64,000 bases of DNA from NCBI GenBank assembly GCA_958295855.1, contig OY282383.1:3948481-4012480 (forward strand), read 5' to 3'. Source of the stretch: an uncultured Poribacteria bacterium. GTDB lineage: Bacteria; Poribacteria; WGA-4E; WGA-3G. How positions within the stretch are numbered: the stretch's first letter is position 1; the number at the start of each line of letters is the position of its first letter. The notes beneath the pieces were generated by a model. It searched no databases and was not told where the DNA came from. It saw only the letters and a program-made list of their open reading frames with translations. The position numbers and the translations under genes are program-made. Shown here piece by piece: positions 24,817 through 33,321 of this stretch.

Positions 24817-25791
24817 TTATTCCATCGGCAGCGCGACTTTCGTTTTCTCTTTCGCTGAGTGGTACGTTGCTAACACAATCTCCACTGCGTGTTTTCCACC
24901 TCTGCCATCAATCATCGGGGTTTTGTTATCCCGGATGCAGTCAACAAAGTGGGTTAATTCACCGACGACACCGTGCGGTCCCTCGCGATTTGGAACGATT
25001 TCCTCCCAGTCACCACCCCGTTTTTTAAGATAGGCAAGATCGGCTGCCATATCGAGCCGGAGTGAGCCTTTCGTGCCATCAATGATGGTTTCGTTGGTAC
25101 CCCGCGCGCCGAGGAAGCCGCCCCACCGCAAAATGCCCACTGCACCTGAATCATAACGGATGAGTGAGACGGTGTAATCCTCCCAATCGTCATGGCCTGA
25201 GAAGCTGCCCACTTCAGCAGCAACGGTGAGGGCAGTGCCGCCGAACCAGTTAATCAGATCGGATTTGTGGATGCCGTTTTCTAACAGCCCACCGACGGTG
25301 CCGTACCAGCTATCCGGCCGGGTGCGCGGCGCGTTGTAGGGACCTGTATAGTCAGTTTCGATATAAACGATGTCCCCGATGTCGCCAGCCTCCACCATCT
25401 GTTTACCGAGGACATGGACAGGATAAAAGCGGAGCACCTGCCCTACCATCAAATGCGTGCCTGCCTTATCCGAAGCCGCGATCATCGCATCTGCTTCGTC
25501 AAGCGTTAAGGAGAGCGGTTTTTCGCAGAAGGCGTGCACGCCTGCTTCTGCAGCGGCGACCATGACTTCTGTATGTGCAACGGGTGGCGTGGCTACGATG
25601 ACACCGTCAACGAGGGGTAAGAGGTCTTGGTAATCTTGGAACGCACGAATCTGATGGCGTTTGGCGACGGCTTCTGCCGCGGCCAATCGGAGATCCGCTA
25701 TGCCTACAAATTCACAATTTTCAACGTTGGGGAGTGAGTTGCAATGGGCGTTTCCCATGCCGCCGACTCCGATGACACCTATTCGAATCAT
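24817..25791 (-). CDS. Gfo/Idh/MocA family oxidoreductase
   Basis: 324 residues. N-terminal Rossmann fold with GVIGVGGMGNAH for NAD(P) binding, then the family EKP motif (AFCEKPLSL) whose lysine takes part in catalysis, then the C-terminal substrate domain. Such enzymes oxidise or reduce sugars, inositols or related polyols in the cytoplasm; the substrate is not evident here. The start is preceded by AAAGGAAAA at good spacing. It is last in a minus-strand cluster with TVP38, a hydroxyacyl-CoA dehydrogenase and RsmI, separated from the TVP38 stop by ~65 bp of repeated GCGGTTAGAAACCGC-type sequence. Confidence 0.92.
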   Translation of the reverse strand: MIRIGVIGVGGMGNAHCNSLPNVENCEFVGIADLRLAAAEAVAKRHQIRAFQDYQDLLPLVDGVIVATPPVAHTEVMVAAAEAGVHAFCEKPLSLTLDEADAMIAASDKAGTHLMVGQVLRFYPVHVLGKQMVEAGDIGDIVYIETDYTGPYNAPRTRPDSWYGTVGGLLENGIHKSDLINWFGGTALTVAAEVGSFSGHDDWEDYTVSLIRYDSGAVGILRWGGFLGARGTNETIIDGTKGSLRLDMAADLAYLKKRGGDWEEIVPNREGPHGVVGELTHFVDCIRDNKTPMIDGRGGKHAVEIVLATYHSAKEKTKVALPME

Positions 25792-25858
25792 GTTGTGTTT
25801 TCCTTTGTTTTTTCGTAGAGCGGTTAGAAGCCGCGCTTACAAGAAGAAGGTCGCGCGG

Positions 25859-26605
25859 TTAGAAACCGCGCCTACTAGGGGATGAGGCTGCGCGCCTACG
25901 AGAGGATATGTTGGTTTTCACGAGCCTTATGATAATAGAAATTGAAATTAGGATACAGAAACCCCACAGCATCAATTTGGTGTGTACAGATATTCTCTCT
26001 CCCAGGTACGCGTAAACCACAGTTGCTGGGAGTTGGCCAATCCCTGTAGCAATCCAAAATCCAAGAAATCTCATCCGCGTCAGCCCTGCGACATAACTGA
26101 CAACATCGAAAGAGAGGATTGGGATTAAGCGCGCGATGAGAACGGCGTAGTTTCCATATTTTCCTAAGAACTGATTCGTCTTGTCAACTGCCTGTTGACT
26201 GATAAGTTTGGCGACATGTCTGGCCCCGAGGGTGCGTGCAATGTAGAAGCATCCTGCGGCACCGAGCATCGCACTGCTCCACGACAAGAGGGTACCCCAC
26301 CAGACTCCGAAGAGGGCTCCATTCGCAAAGGTAATGAAGAATGCGGGTAACGGTGCAATAACGCTCTGAAAAACCATGAGCAGGGCGGATACAGCAGGAG
26401 CAAACGCACCGTAACTTTTGATGTACTCCCGTGCTGTCTCAATACTCTGAAAAGCGGCGAAAATCTCAAGCAGAAATTCCCAAATCTGTTTAGGGTAGAC
26501 ACCGATAAAAATTAGTCCAATTAGCGTCACAAGTAACAACACAATGCGCCGCTTTTTGTGAACGGCGGAACGGAGTATGCCGACTACCTTAGACATTTTT
26601 TGCAT
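25859..26605 (-). CDS. TVP38/TMEM64 family membrane protein (VTT domain)
   Basis: 248 residues with a basic N-terminus and about five or six membrane segments. The VTT core is recognisable as APLPAFFITFANGALFG followed by WWGTLL and GAAGCFYIARTLG. Members are inner-membrane proteins related to DedA; several relatives act as lipid scramblases or undecaprenyl-phosphate carriers, but for this subgroup the role is open. The first ATG (26605) overlaps the upstream dehydrogenase stop by 17 bp; a second ATG at 26596 would overlap by 8. Overlap suggests translational coupling. Confidence 0.88.
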   Translation of the reverse strand: MQKMSKVVGILRSAVHKKRRIVLLLVTLIGLIFIGVYPKQIWEFLLEIFAAFQSIETAREYIKSYGAFAPAVSALLMVFQSVIAPLPAFFITFANGALFGVWWGTLLSWSSAMLGAAGCFYIARTLGARHVAKLISQQAVDKTNQFLGKYGNYAVLIARLIPILSFDVVSYVAGLTRMRFLGFWIATGIGQLPATVVYAYLGERISVHTKLMLWGFCILISISIIIRLVKTNISSRRRAASSPSRRGF

Positions 26606-27614
26606 GTAGTATCAATGCGTGATTCATTCGGTCGCGAAGGGCTTGTAGCCTGTCGTCTGTCCAATCGTAGAAGCCTTCGTTGGATTTTACCCCCAGTTTT
26701 CCTGTGTCGACCATTTCTCGGAGCAGGGGATTAATGTTGGGTGAGTTGTTCAGGTCGGGATAGACTTCTTCAAATGCAGCGAGCACCAGGTCCCATCCAG
26801 CAAGTTCAAAGACTTCAAAGGGCCCTGCGACGCTGAGCCTCCGCCCGAAACTGTTGCGTACGATGAGGTCAACGGTTTCGGCACTGGCGATGCCTTGCTC
26901 CACAATGGAGAACGCTTCCCGGATAAGGGCGGCTTGCAACCGCGGTCCGACAAATCCAAGGGCCTCTTTCTCAATAACCGCAGGCGTTTTGCCGATAGCT
27001 GCCAGGAGCACAACGGTTAAGGCCACTGTTTCATCGGATGTATCAGGGCTGCGGATGAGTTCTACGAGGGGAATCAGATAGGGTGGATTAAAATAGTGCG
27101 TATTGAGTATCTGATCCTTGCGCTTCGTCTTCACGCCGATCTGGCTCGGCATTAAGGCAGTTGTATTGCTTGCCAAAATCGTGTGCGGCTGGCAGATTGC
27201 GTCTAATTTTTCAAAAATCTGCTGTTTGAGTGCCAAGTTTTCGGTGACAGCCTCAACGACAAAATCTGCGGTTTCGACTGCTGCTGCGAGTTCTGTGGAT
27301 GTGTGAATTCGCTGCAGGGCAGGCACAATCTCCTCCTTTGCGATAACGGCGTTTTCGGCGAGCATGCCAAGGTTTTTCTCAATCTGCGCGTGCGCGGTTT
27401 CGAGTTTTTCGTCGGTTACGTCATGCAGATACACGTCATAGCCTGCGGTTGCAAACTCTTGCGCGATGCCGTGTCCCATCAGGCCCGCGCCGATAACCGC
27501 GATGTGCGCAATTCCAATTGGAAAACCTTCAGAAGGCTCTGACGAGATTTTCTCTGTCATGCCACGACCGCGGCAACTTCCCTGAGCTGAATCATACGAA
27601 TCATCAGTTGTCAT
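26589..27614 (-). CDS. 3-hydroxyacyl-CoA dehydrogenase
   Basis: 341 residues when started at the ATG at 27614, which has AAGGAG 5 bases upstream; a longer frame from 27635 lacks such a site. The Rossmann motif IAVIGAGLMGHGIAQEF is followed by the catalytic SNTTALMPSQI region, then HYFNPPYLIPLVELI. It oxidises L-3-hydroxyacyl-CoA to 3-ketoacyl-CoA with NAD, in fatty-acid or butyrate metabolism. In size it resembles the stand-alone 3-hydroxybutyryl-CoA type, with a somewhat longer N-terminus. A lambda-crystallin-like or carnitine dehydrogenase function is also possible, as these share the fold and the C-terminal WD/DWTDDRLQ style. Its start overlaps the RsmI stop by 11 bp. Confidence 0.88.
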   Translation of the reverse strand: MTTDDSYDSAQGSCRGRGMTEKISSEPSEGFPIGIAHIAVIGAGLMGHGIAQEFATAGYDVYLHDVTDEKLETAHAQIEKNLGMLAENAVIAKEEIVPALQRIHTSTELAAAVETADFVVEAVTENLALKQQIFEKLDAICQPHTILASNTTALMPSQIGVKTKRKDQILNTHYFNPPYLIPLVELIRSPDTSDETVALTVVLLAAIGKTPAVIEKEALGFVGPRLQAALIREAFSIVEQGIASAETVDLIVRNSFGRRLSVAGPFEVFELAGWDLVLAAFEEVYPDLNNSPNINPLLREMVDTGKLGVKSNEGFYDWTDDRLQALRDRMNHALILHAKNV

Positions 27615-28305
27615 CTTTTCTCCTTCTACCGGCAATAAGAATTGTAAACTCGCCGCGCGGCGCGGTGCATCGGAATTTCTCTAGTGCTTCGCTGGCTCGT
27701 CCACGGAATATCTCTTCAAAGCGTTTGGTCAGTTCGCGTGCAACGACGATGTCCCGTTCACCCATCACTTCGAGGACATCCGCAAGGAAACGGGGAAGCC
27801 GATGGGGTGACTCAAAAAGGATTAACGTTCTTTCTTCACTGGCGAGTACGGTTAATTGGCGTTTTCGTTTTCCTGCTTTTGGGGAGAGAAAGCCTTCAAA
27901 GGTAAAGTTATGGAGGGGCAAACCTGAAACGGAGGCAGCGGCAAGTACCGCTGATGCCCCGGGAATCGGGGCAATCGGAATTTCTTCAGCAATGCACCCC
28001 CGCAAGAGGGGATACCCCGGGTCAGAAATCGTGGGTGTCCCGGCATCTGAAACGAGTGCAATCGCTTCTCCGGCTTTCAGGCGTGCGATGAGTTTCTCAG
28101 CCTTTGCCTGTTGGTTGGCTTCAAAATAGCTAGTTATTGGCGTTTGGATGTGGTAATGCGTTAGCAGCCGGCGCGTCTGCCGGGTGTCCTCCGCAGCAAT
28201 GAGGTCAACCTCTTTGAGGATGCGCAGTGCGCGCAAGGTAATATCCTCTAAATTGCCGATGGGTGTGCTGACGAGGTAAAGCGTACCAACTGGTGTGTTC
28301 TGCAT
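27604..28305 (-). CDS. rsmI: 16S rRNA (cytidine(1402)-2'-O)-methyltransferase
   Basis: 233 residues from the ATG at 28305, where family homology begins (GTLYLVSTPIGNLEDITLRA). The frame runs up to 28395, but the extra 30 residues come from repeat-like sequence (TCGGCTCTCGGCTGTTGGC). RsmI uses SAM to 2'-O-methylate C1402 of 16S rRNA, which tunes the ribosomal P site. Motifs seen: AAEDTRQTRRLL, VSDAGTPTISDPGY, and the tail EIFRGRASEAL. The enzyme lacks the C-terminal extension found in some relatives. It is the first gene of the minus-strand cluster. Confidence 0.93.
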   Translation of the reverse strand: MQNTPVGTLYLVSTPIGNLEDITLRALRILKEVDLIAAEDTRQTRRLLTHYHIQTPITSYFEANQQAKAEKLIARLKAGEAIALVSDAGTPTISDPGYPLLRGCIAEEIPIAPIPGASAVLAAASVSGLPLHNFTFEGFLSPKAGKRKRQLTVLASEERTLILFESPHRLPRFLADVLEVMGERDIVVARELTKRFEEIFRGRASEALEKFRCTAPRGEFTILIAGRRRKDDN

Positions 28306-28668
28306 TTTGTTAATGGCTGTCGGCTCTCGGCTGTTGGCTTGATGGAAACTATCAGGGGTTGAGATCGCTTTTACCCGAGCGCCGAGTGCTGACAACTGGC
28401 AGCCGACAGCCGATTGCTATATTGTGCATTTTGTGCTAAAATTTTATGATGCTTTGCAGAGCATGTGGATAGTTTGTAGGGGCAGTGCCTTGTGCCTGCC
28501 CATCCCCAAAGGCAAATCTCGTTTACAAACGGTTTGTGATGCAATTTGATAACAGCAATAGGCTCTTCTGAGATTTTCACTGTGTTTTCACCACCGTGTG
28601 CATCTAGCAACTAGACATAAAAGGGTATGTCCCCTGCTTTGCAGGGGTGAATACCACGCTAAAAAAAT
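28306..28668. other. Divergent intergenic region
   Basis: 363 bp between rsmI and the outer-membrane protein. It holds paired CAGCCGACAGCCG-type motifs (28319-28415), a copy of the GTAGGGGCAGTGCC repeat (28476-28501) and an alpha palindrome (28624-28655) ending 14 bp before the plus-strand start. Confidence 0.6.
28624..28655 (+). repeat. Alpha palindrome, canonical copy
   Basis: GGTAT-GT-CCCCTGC-TTT-GCAGGGG-TGA-ATACC, both stems perfect; it lies just before the start of the gene at 28669. Confidence 0.85.
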
Positions 28669-29472
28669 ATGAAAATCGCTTATGCTGCTGTGTGTTTTTT
28701 GTGGTTGATAATTCCTGTGTGTGGACATGCGGTATTTCCGTTTGAATCGGCGCGCCCGCTCTACGTTGGTGCCCGCGCGTTGGGCATGGGAAACGCCTTC
28801 ACAGCCGTTGCTGACGATGCAACTGCCGGTTTTTGGAACCCTGCCGGGCTCATTCAGTGGCAGGGTGTAAAACTATTCGGTGTCAACAAATTTCACGACC
28901 GGGGTGATTACCGGTTCGACCCAAAGGGCATCGGGTATAGTTGGCGCGGTTACAGCCTCTTTTGGGGTAACAAAATCGCCCTTGGTGTAAATAGCGGTGT
29001 CCCTGATTTTAACTACTACGGCGTTGCATGTCAAGTCGGTTCTTACACCGCTGTGGGCATGAGTCTCAAATTCAAACGGCGGCACCCTTCCGACTTTTAT
29101 CAATTTTTCGGCTATCAGACTGCGTATGATATTGGCGCGCTTTTCAAACCTCGCAAGCATCTGAAATTCGGGTGCCTCTTGCAGAATCTTGACGGCTACG
29201 GCATTCAGTGGGTGACGCTCGGCACTGCGTATCGCTATGCCTTATGCGAATTCTCGGTGGATGTCGCGCTTTCTACCGAGGGGGCAAGCCCAGAGTTGTA
29301 CATCGGTGCCGAGTGGGCTCCTTTTCCCTTCCTTCCTATTCGGCTCGGCAGTTCAAATGGGGCGTTGACTGCCGGGATAGGCGGTGCATGGAAAACTGTT
29401 TGCATCAACTATGCCCACATTTTTGAGAAGAATTTCGGATCGGATTTTATTTCTGCGGAATTCCGATTTTAG
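28669..29472 (+). CDS. Outer-membrane beta-barrel protein (PorV/UPF0164-like)
   Basis: 267 residues with a signal peptide (FLWLIIPVCGHA) and a mature start ARPLYVGARALGMGNAFTAVADDATAGFWNPAGL, which is the signature of the FadL/PorV-like barrels. Alternating strands continue to a final aromatic residue (ISAEFRF), the usual C-terminal outer-membrane signal. It is likely inserted in the outer membrane; transport or assembly roles are both known in the wider group. No good ribosome site is visible, perhaps because the alpha palindrome occupies the leader. Confidence 0.82.
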   Translation: MKIAYAAVCFLWLIIPVCGHAVFPFESARPLYVGARALGMGNAFTAVADDATAGFWNPAGLIQWQGVKLFGVNKFHDRGDYRFDPKGIGYSWRGYSLFWGNKIALGVNSGVPDFNYYGVACQVGSYTAVGMSLKFKRRHPSDFYQFFGYQTAYDIGALFKPRKHLKFGCLLQNLDGYGIQWVTLGTAYRYALCEFSVDVALSTEGASPELYIGAEWAPFPFLPIRLGSSNGALTAGIGGAWKTVCINYAHIFEKNFGSDFISAEFRF

Positions 29473-29560
29473 CCCGGCAGTTCTTGGCGCGTACCTTTCT
29501 AGTTTTGTGCTTCTTACAACTGAGGGTAGTGCATAAATAGGGGTTGCAAAATGGCGCGGA

Positions 29561-30706
29561 TTATGTGTCCAACGCTTGTAGGAACGCCTCAAAGCTAGGT
29601 GCCTGCACGGCCGTGAGATGCAGCCGTGTCAGGCGCTCGGTGTCTCGTATCGATGCAAGTGCCTGTGCAACGGGCTGTAGGTTGTGCTGCGGGAACCGCG
29701 CCGTAAGTACCGAGCGGATATTTTTGATAGTGGTTTCGCGCATGCCGCGTTCAATACCGCGTTCAATACCTTGCTCAATACCTTGCTCAATGCCTTGCTC
29801 AATGCCTTGCTCAATACCGCGTTCAATACCTTGCTCAATGCCTTGTGCAATGCCGCGTTCCATCAGCACCTCTGCCATCGACTGGGCCATTGTTTCTACC
29901 TCCATGTCGGGTGTATGCCGCTCTACCAGGGAGACCAGCTCTTGGTGTTCTTCTGCAGGACGGCGGTACAAAATCAGCGATACCAGATACAATATTGCCT
30001 CCCGCCTTTGAGCCGCTTGCGCCGCATCCAGCGTGTCCAAGTGCGACACTGCCTCAATTAGCACCTCGCTTAGCGTTTCCTTCGTCGCGCCTTCCTTTTG
30101 AAGCACGGTGAGCAACCACCCAAACGGATGGTCTGCCTTCGTAAGCGTCGTTGCATCTGTTTCCTTGACGTTCAGAAACAGCGTGTCAAATCTCGGGACG
30201 AACCGAGAGAGTTCCTCTGGGATGTCCATGAGCGACTCAAGCCCCAGCGGCGTTTCCCATCGCCGGTCTCCGGTGTAAAACACTATCGGCAGAATCGGAC
30301 GCAAACGCCGCTCACTTTGCGGCACCTTCTTCTGATCCCACTCCCGGCGTTGCGCATCCCAAATCAGCAGCATGTAAAATAACATTCGAAACCCCATCGT
30401 CGCATCCACCGTGGATTGGTGTTCAATCAGGATATAAATCAGCAGATCATCGCTGCGCCCAGGGCTTTTAAAGGGCACGCGAAAAACGAGATCCGACTCC
30501 TGCTCGCGCAGCGTGTCCGGAATAAAACTCCTATTCAGCGGCACCAGACGGCTAAAATCAATCAGTGGCGCGAGCTCGCTGGCGAGGATTTCTATCAAAC
30601 CCCGCACGTTTTCCCAGTTTTGGAGCAGCCACCGAGCACTTCGGTCAGGAAAGTGTTCAATCGAAAAGTCAAAAAAATGGCGGATTTCCCTTTCTTCGGT
30701 TGCCAT
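29561..30706 (-). CDS. Rpn family PD-(D/E)XK nuclease-like protein
   Basis: 381 residues from the ATG at 30706; the frame extends 17 codons further but homology begins at REIRHFFDFSIEHFPD. The nuclease core shows ESDLVFRV, then LLIYILIEHQST, giving the D..ExQ pattern of the Rpn/transposase_31 clan (RecA-independent recombination-promoting nucleases in E. coli). The C-terminal third contains ~11 tandem tetrapeptides GIEQ/GIER from a 12-bp repeat at 29755-29860, a feature common in this clan. No partner gene is adjacent. Active-site residues look intact; a nuclease role is inferred from the family. Confidence 0.85.
   Translation of the reverse strand: MATEEREIRHFFDFSIEHFPDRSARWLLQNWENVRGLIEILASELAPLIDFSRLVPLNRSFIPDTLREQESDLVFRVPFKSPGRSDDLLIYILIEHQSTVDATMGFRMLFYMLLIWDAQRREWDQKKVPQSERRLRPILPIVFYTGDRRWETPLGLESLMDIPEELSRFVPRFDTLFLNVKETDATTLTKADHPFGWLLTVLQKEGATKETLSEVLIEAVSHLDTLDAAQAAQRREAILYLVSLILYRRPAEEHQELVSLVERHTPDMEVETMAQSMAEVLMERGIAQGIEQGIERGIEQGIEQGIEQGIEQGIERGIERGMRETTIKNIRSVLTARFPQHNLQPVAQALASIRDTERLTRLHLTAVQAPSFEAFLQALDT
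29755..29860 (-). repeat. 12-bp coding microsatellite (GIEQ/GIER)
   Basis: About nine to eleven units of GGTATTGAGCAA or GGTATTGAACGC in the Rpn-like gene; slippage here would change length by whole tetrapeptides. Confidence 0.85.
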
Positions 30707-31077
30707 AATCATCACGTGTTGGGTTTCACGCGCATTACGGACACCCTCAGAAAGCATGAAAATCCGAAATTTTGCGCGCCGAATACGGCTGATTTTTCAT
30801 GTTCCCTTCAACCCAACCTAATATCTCCTTATATCAAAATTACGTTAATTATACCTTTAACACCATAGAAAAGCAAGAAAAAAGTGCGGTTAAGGGCTTA
30901 TCTTCAGCGTTCGGGTGGGGCCAGTCTTGGAACTGCGCGGGTGTCATGCTTTCTGTGAGGGGTAATTTTGTTTGTTTAAGGGCATCAGGTTCTCCTCTTA
31001 TGTTACGAAAGTTTGGTGCCTTTTCGTGTGGCGTTGGGTTTCACAGCTTGTTCCACTTAACCTACAGCATGACAGCA
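30707..31077. other. Intergenic region with two tiny overlapping frames
   Basis: 371 bp. On the minus strand a 13-codon frame starts at 30985 behind GAGGAG and its TGA overlaps the ATG (30947) of a ~32-codon frame reading MTPAQFQDWPHPNAEDK. This could be a leftover gene end or a leader peptide; neither is supported further. The sequence also carries an AT-rich stretch near 30820-30880. Confidence 0.35.
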
Positions 31078-31455
31078 CTAAGCACTGAGAATGTGCTTCT
31101 TTTCAAGTGCCTCAATTTTCTCGCGCAACGCCTTAATTTCAGCCTCTCGTACGCTGTGTTTGTTGAACTGATAGGTGTTGAACTGATAGGTGATGAACGC
31201 CAAGGGCACCCCCACAAACGCGATAATTGCGCCAATGAGTGTGATAAGCAATGCGCCATGAAAGTCCAAGCGTTTTCCCTGCGCTTGGATTTCAGCAGAG
31301 AAACGTTTGCCTTGCTCCTCGATGCGCTTTTCTATCCTCACCTCGGTTTCATTGACAATCTGGCGGATCTTCTCTAAATCAGAGACGCTTAACTCCGCAA
31401 ACACAGCCGTGCTAAAGCAGAAAAGCACAGCAATGGAAAAAGATAACGTTTTCAT
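31078..31455 (-). CDS. Small secreted/membrane protein with coiled coil
   Basis: 125 residues: signal peptide (FSIAVLFCFSTAVFA), a charged helical stretch rich in E/K/R (SDLEKIRQIVNETEVRIEKRIEE), one membrane segment (LLITLIGAIIAFVGVPLAFI), then a second charged helix (AEIKALREKIEALEKK). It would sit in the inner membrane with coiled-coil arms, perhaps as an oligomerisation or anchoring partner. GAAGGAG stands 9 bases before the ATG. It follows the HtrA-like protease by 50 bp on the same strand and probably shares its transcript. I do not recognise a family. Confidence 0.75.
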   Translation of the reverse strand: MKTLSFSIAVLFCFSTAVFAELSVSDLEKIRQIVNETEVRIEKRIEEQGKRFSAEIQAQGKRLDFHGALLITLIGAIIAFVGVPLAFITYQFNTYQFNKHSVREAEIKALREKIEALEKKHILSA

Positions 31456-31505
31456 AATAGTTTCTCCTTCGTGCTTTCACGGTTTGAAATGATTCCTACC
31501 TCGCC

Positions 31506-32924
31506 TTATTCTGGGGAGACAGTTTCCCAATCCAATGCGTCTGAATTCCATTCAAACTGTTGCAATGGCCCAAATTTGAGGTTGACGGTCAAACTTTTCG
31601 GCGTTGGTGAACTGTCAAACAGGTTGAAGTCTCGGACGACAACGTAGGTGTGTTGCCCATCAGAAATCGTTTGACATGCCTCAATGAAGTCGTCCAGGTT
31701 CCGGATCTGTTTTCCGTTTATATCGAGGATAACCACCTTAGAGTTTCCGTTTCGCTCCTGCAGCCCGACGCGCGAGAAACTACTGCCTGCATCGGCATGT
31801 GGCAAATAGACGCCATCGGCTTCTAAGTAGAGTATGCGGCGTAACTGCGGCGTAATATCGTGAAACACGGCACCGCCAAATCGGACAAATCGGCGAACCT
31901 TCTTCTCCTCTAAGTTTTCCACAGGCACATCCAGGCTGAGGTTTTCGCCGTTACGATAAATATCCAAGTTCACCGTTTTGCCAACATGCTGATTTAACAT
32001 AGCATCGAAGGTATACAGGTCGTCCCGGATGAGTTCGTTGTTGATACGGTAGATAATATCGGAGGCGCGGAGTATGATTTCACCGGTTGTGCGGGGCACA
32101 ATTGATTCAATTTGAATCACCTTGGGCGTTCCTGCTTTGGAGGGCCCTATTTCTTTTCGCAAAGCAGTGGGGAATTTAAAGTGTTTAATCGCTTCGCCGA
32201 TAGAGATGAGATGCAAATCCACGCCGATTTCGCCACGCTCAATTGGCATCTTGTTCCGAATCAGTTCCAGCGCATCAAAGAGGTAATCGATAGGCAGTTC
32301 AAAGCTAGAGGTATCCGTGCCGCGGGCATGAATCGCAATCACCTCCCCTGCGGTATTCCACACGGGACTTCCGCTTGAACCGCCCGTCCGGTCAAACGTG
32401 GTGTGGATATAGCTAGAGTGTCTGTCGCCTTTATTGACATTGAGGTTCGCAATCGTGCCGAATTTAATGGAATACTCCTCTTTCTCGTTGTTGCCGATAA
32501 GTAGGAGTTCATCGCCGAGTGACAGCTCATCCCATGCGCCAAGTTGGACAGCTTGCAATTCAAATTCAACTTCGGCGGGATTAATTTGATAAAACCCGAA
32601 GTCGTGTGTCGGATCATAGTAGAGGATGCGGGCTTCCGTAAAACTGCCGTCGTGAAAGTTAATCTTGACATAAGCGGGGCTACTACCTGTGACATGCTTG
32701 TTCGTTGCGATGATTCCACGTTCTACATCAACAACAAAACCGGTGGCGAAGCTCGTACCTTTTGTTTCTGTTTCAAAGACGACTTCGGAGGAGGTTTCCA
32801 CATTCACCACCATAGGTTTGAAGGCGGCAATCTGTTCGGTCCAATTGTGTGCAGCACTCCCGTTTGCAGTGAAGCACGCAAAGATGCACAAGCAGATGAG
32901 GGCTTTCTGAAGAATGTGTTTCAT
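31506..32924 (-). CDS. HtrA-like serine protease with PDZ domains
   Basis: 472 residues. Signal peptide (ALICLCIFACFTANGSA), then a trypsin fold with the triad in TNKHVTG (His), DFGFYQIN (Asp) and GGSSGSPVWN (Ser). A PDZ domain follows (RASDIIYRINNELI), and a second, more diverged one (DINGKQIRNLDDFIEAC) lies near the C-terminus. This arrangement is that of DegP/HtrA periplasmic quality-control proteases. Length and order fit. The gene has its own intergenic region with an alpha palindrome upstream and is probably co-transcribed with the small membrane protein. Confidence 0.9.
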   Translation of the reverse strand: MKHILQKALICLCIFACFTANGSAAHNWTEQIAAFKPMVVNVETSSEVVFETETKGTSFATGFVVDVERGIIATNKHVTGSSPAYVKINFHDGSFTEARILYYDPTHDFGFYQINPAEVEFELQAVQLGAWDELSLGDELLLIGNNEKEEYSIKFGTIANLNVNKGDRHSSYIHTTFDRTGGSSGSPVWNTAGEVIAIHARGTDTSSFELPIDYLFDALELIRNKMPIERGEIGVDLHLISIGEAIKHFKFPTALRKEIGPSKAGTPKVIQIESIVPRTTGEIILRASDIIYRINNELIRDDLYTFDAMLNQHVGKTVNLDIYRNGENLSLDVPVENLEEKKVRRFVRFGGAVFHDITPQLRRILYLEADGVYLPHADAGSSFSRVGLQERNGNSKVVILDINGKQIRNLDDFIEACQTISDGQHTYVVVRDFNLFDSSPTPKSLTVNLKFGPLQQFEWNSDALDWETVSPE

Positions 32925-32962
32925 AATGGTTGTTAGTTTTCAGTATTCGGTAAACTATAATA

Positions 32963-32979
32963 CCCCTGCTTTGCAGGGG
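32963..32979 (+). repeat. Alpha palindrome
   Basis: CCCCTGC-TTT-GCAGGGG with flanks TAATA and ATTTTACC, so the outer stem is partly lost. Confidence 0.75.
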
Positions 32980-33224
32980 ATTTTACCACTGCGGTAAGCA
33001 GTCAAACCTACCAACTGATACTGAATACGGAGAACTGTGCTCACCTTTCCATAGATAGATTCGTTTTGTAATTTTTAAAGAGTTTACCATAGCGGGGTGT
33101 AGATGTCAAGTTTTTTCGCTCTCAAGGGGCGCAAACGATAGGAGTGCTCTCCGACTCGCGACGTATTCTGTAGAAACAACAGAAAACCGAAACCGAAATA
33201 GTCCTAAATAACTCTCCTAAACAA

Positions 33225-33253
33225 TTGACGAGAGCCTTGAAATGTGCTATATT
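33225..33253 (+). promoter_or_regulatory. Sigma-70 type promoter for the amidase gene
   Basis: TTGACG (33225-33230), 17-bp spacer, TATATT (33248-33253), five of six matches in each box. It lies 69 bp before the amidase ATG. Confidence 0.65.
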
Positions 33254-33321
33254 CTTCTGGAGGAGAATTTTTTCATGGCATTGGCAGGGGGCGTACCTGC
33301 TCCTGCACAAGGAGTTTTAAA

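Larger units (their letters stand above)
32925..33321. other. Divergent intergenic region upstream of protease and amidase
   Basis: 397 bp: alpha palindrome (32963-32979), a diverged GTAGGAG..CTCCGA repeat (33138-33161) and a good promoter for the amidase at 33225. A GGAGGAG-preceded ATG at 33275 opens a frame that overlaps the amidase in another frame; I do not count it as a gene. Confidence 0.6.

Noticed and set aside
30944..30985. 13-codon leader peptide with overlapping second frame upstream of the small membrane protein
   Set aside because: It lies on the 3' side of that minus-strand gene and far from the next start, and has no attenuator-like hairpin.
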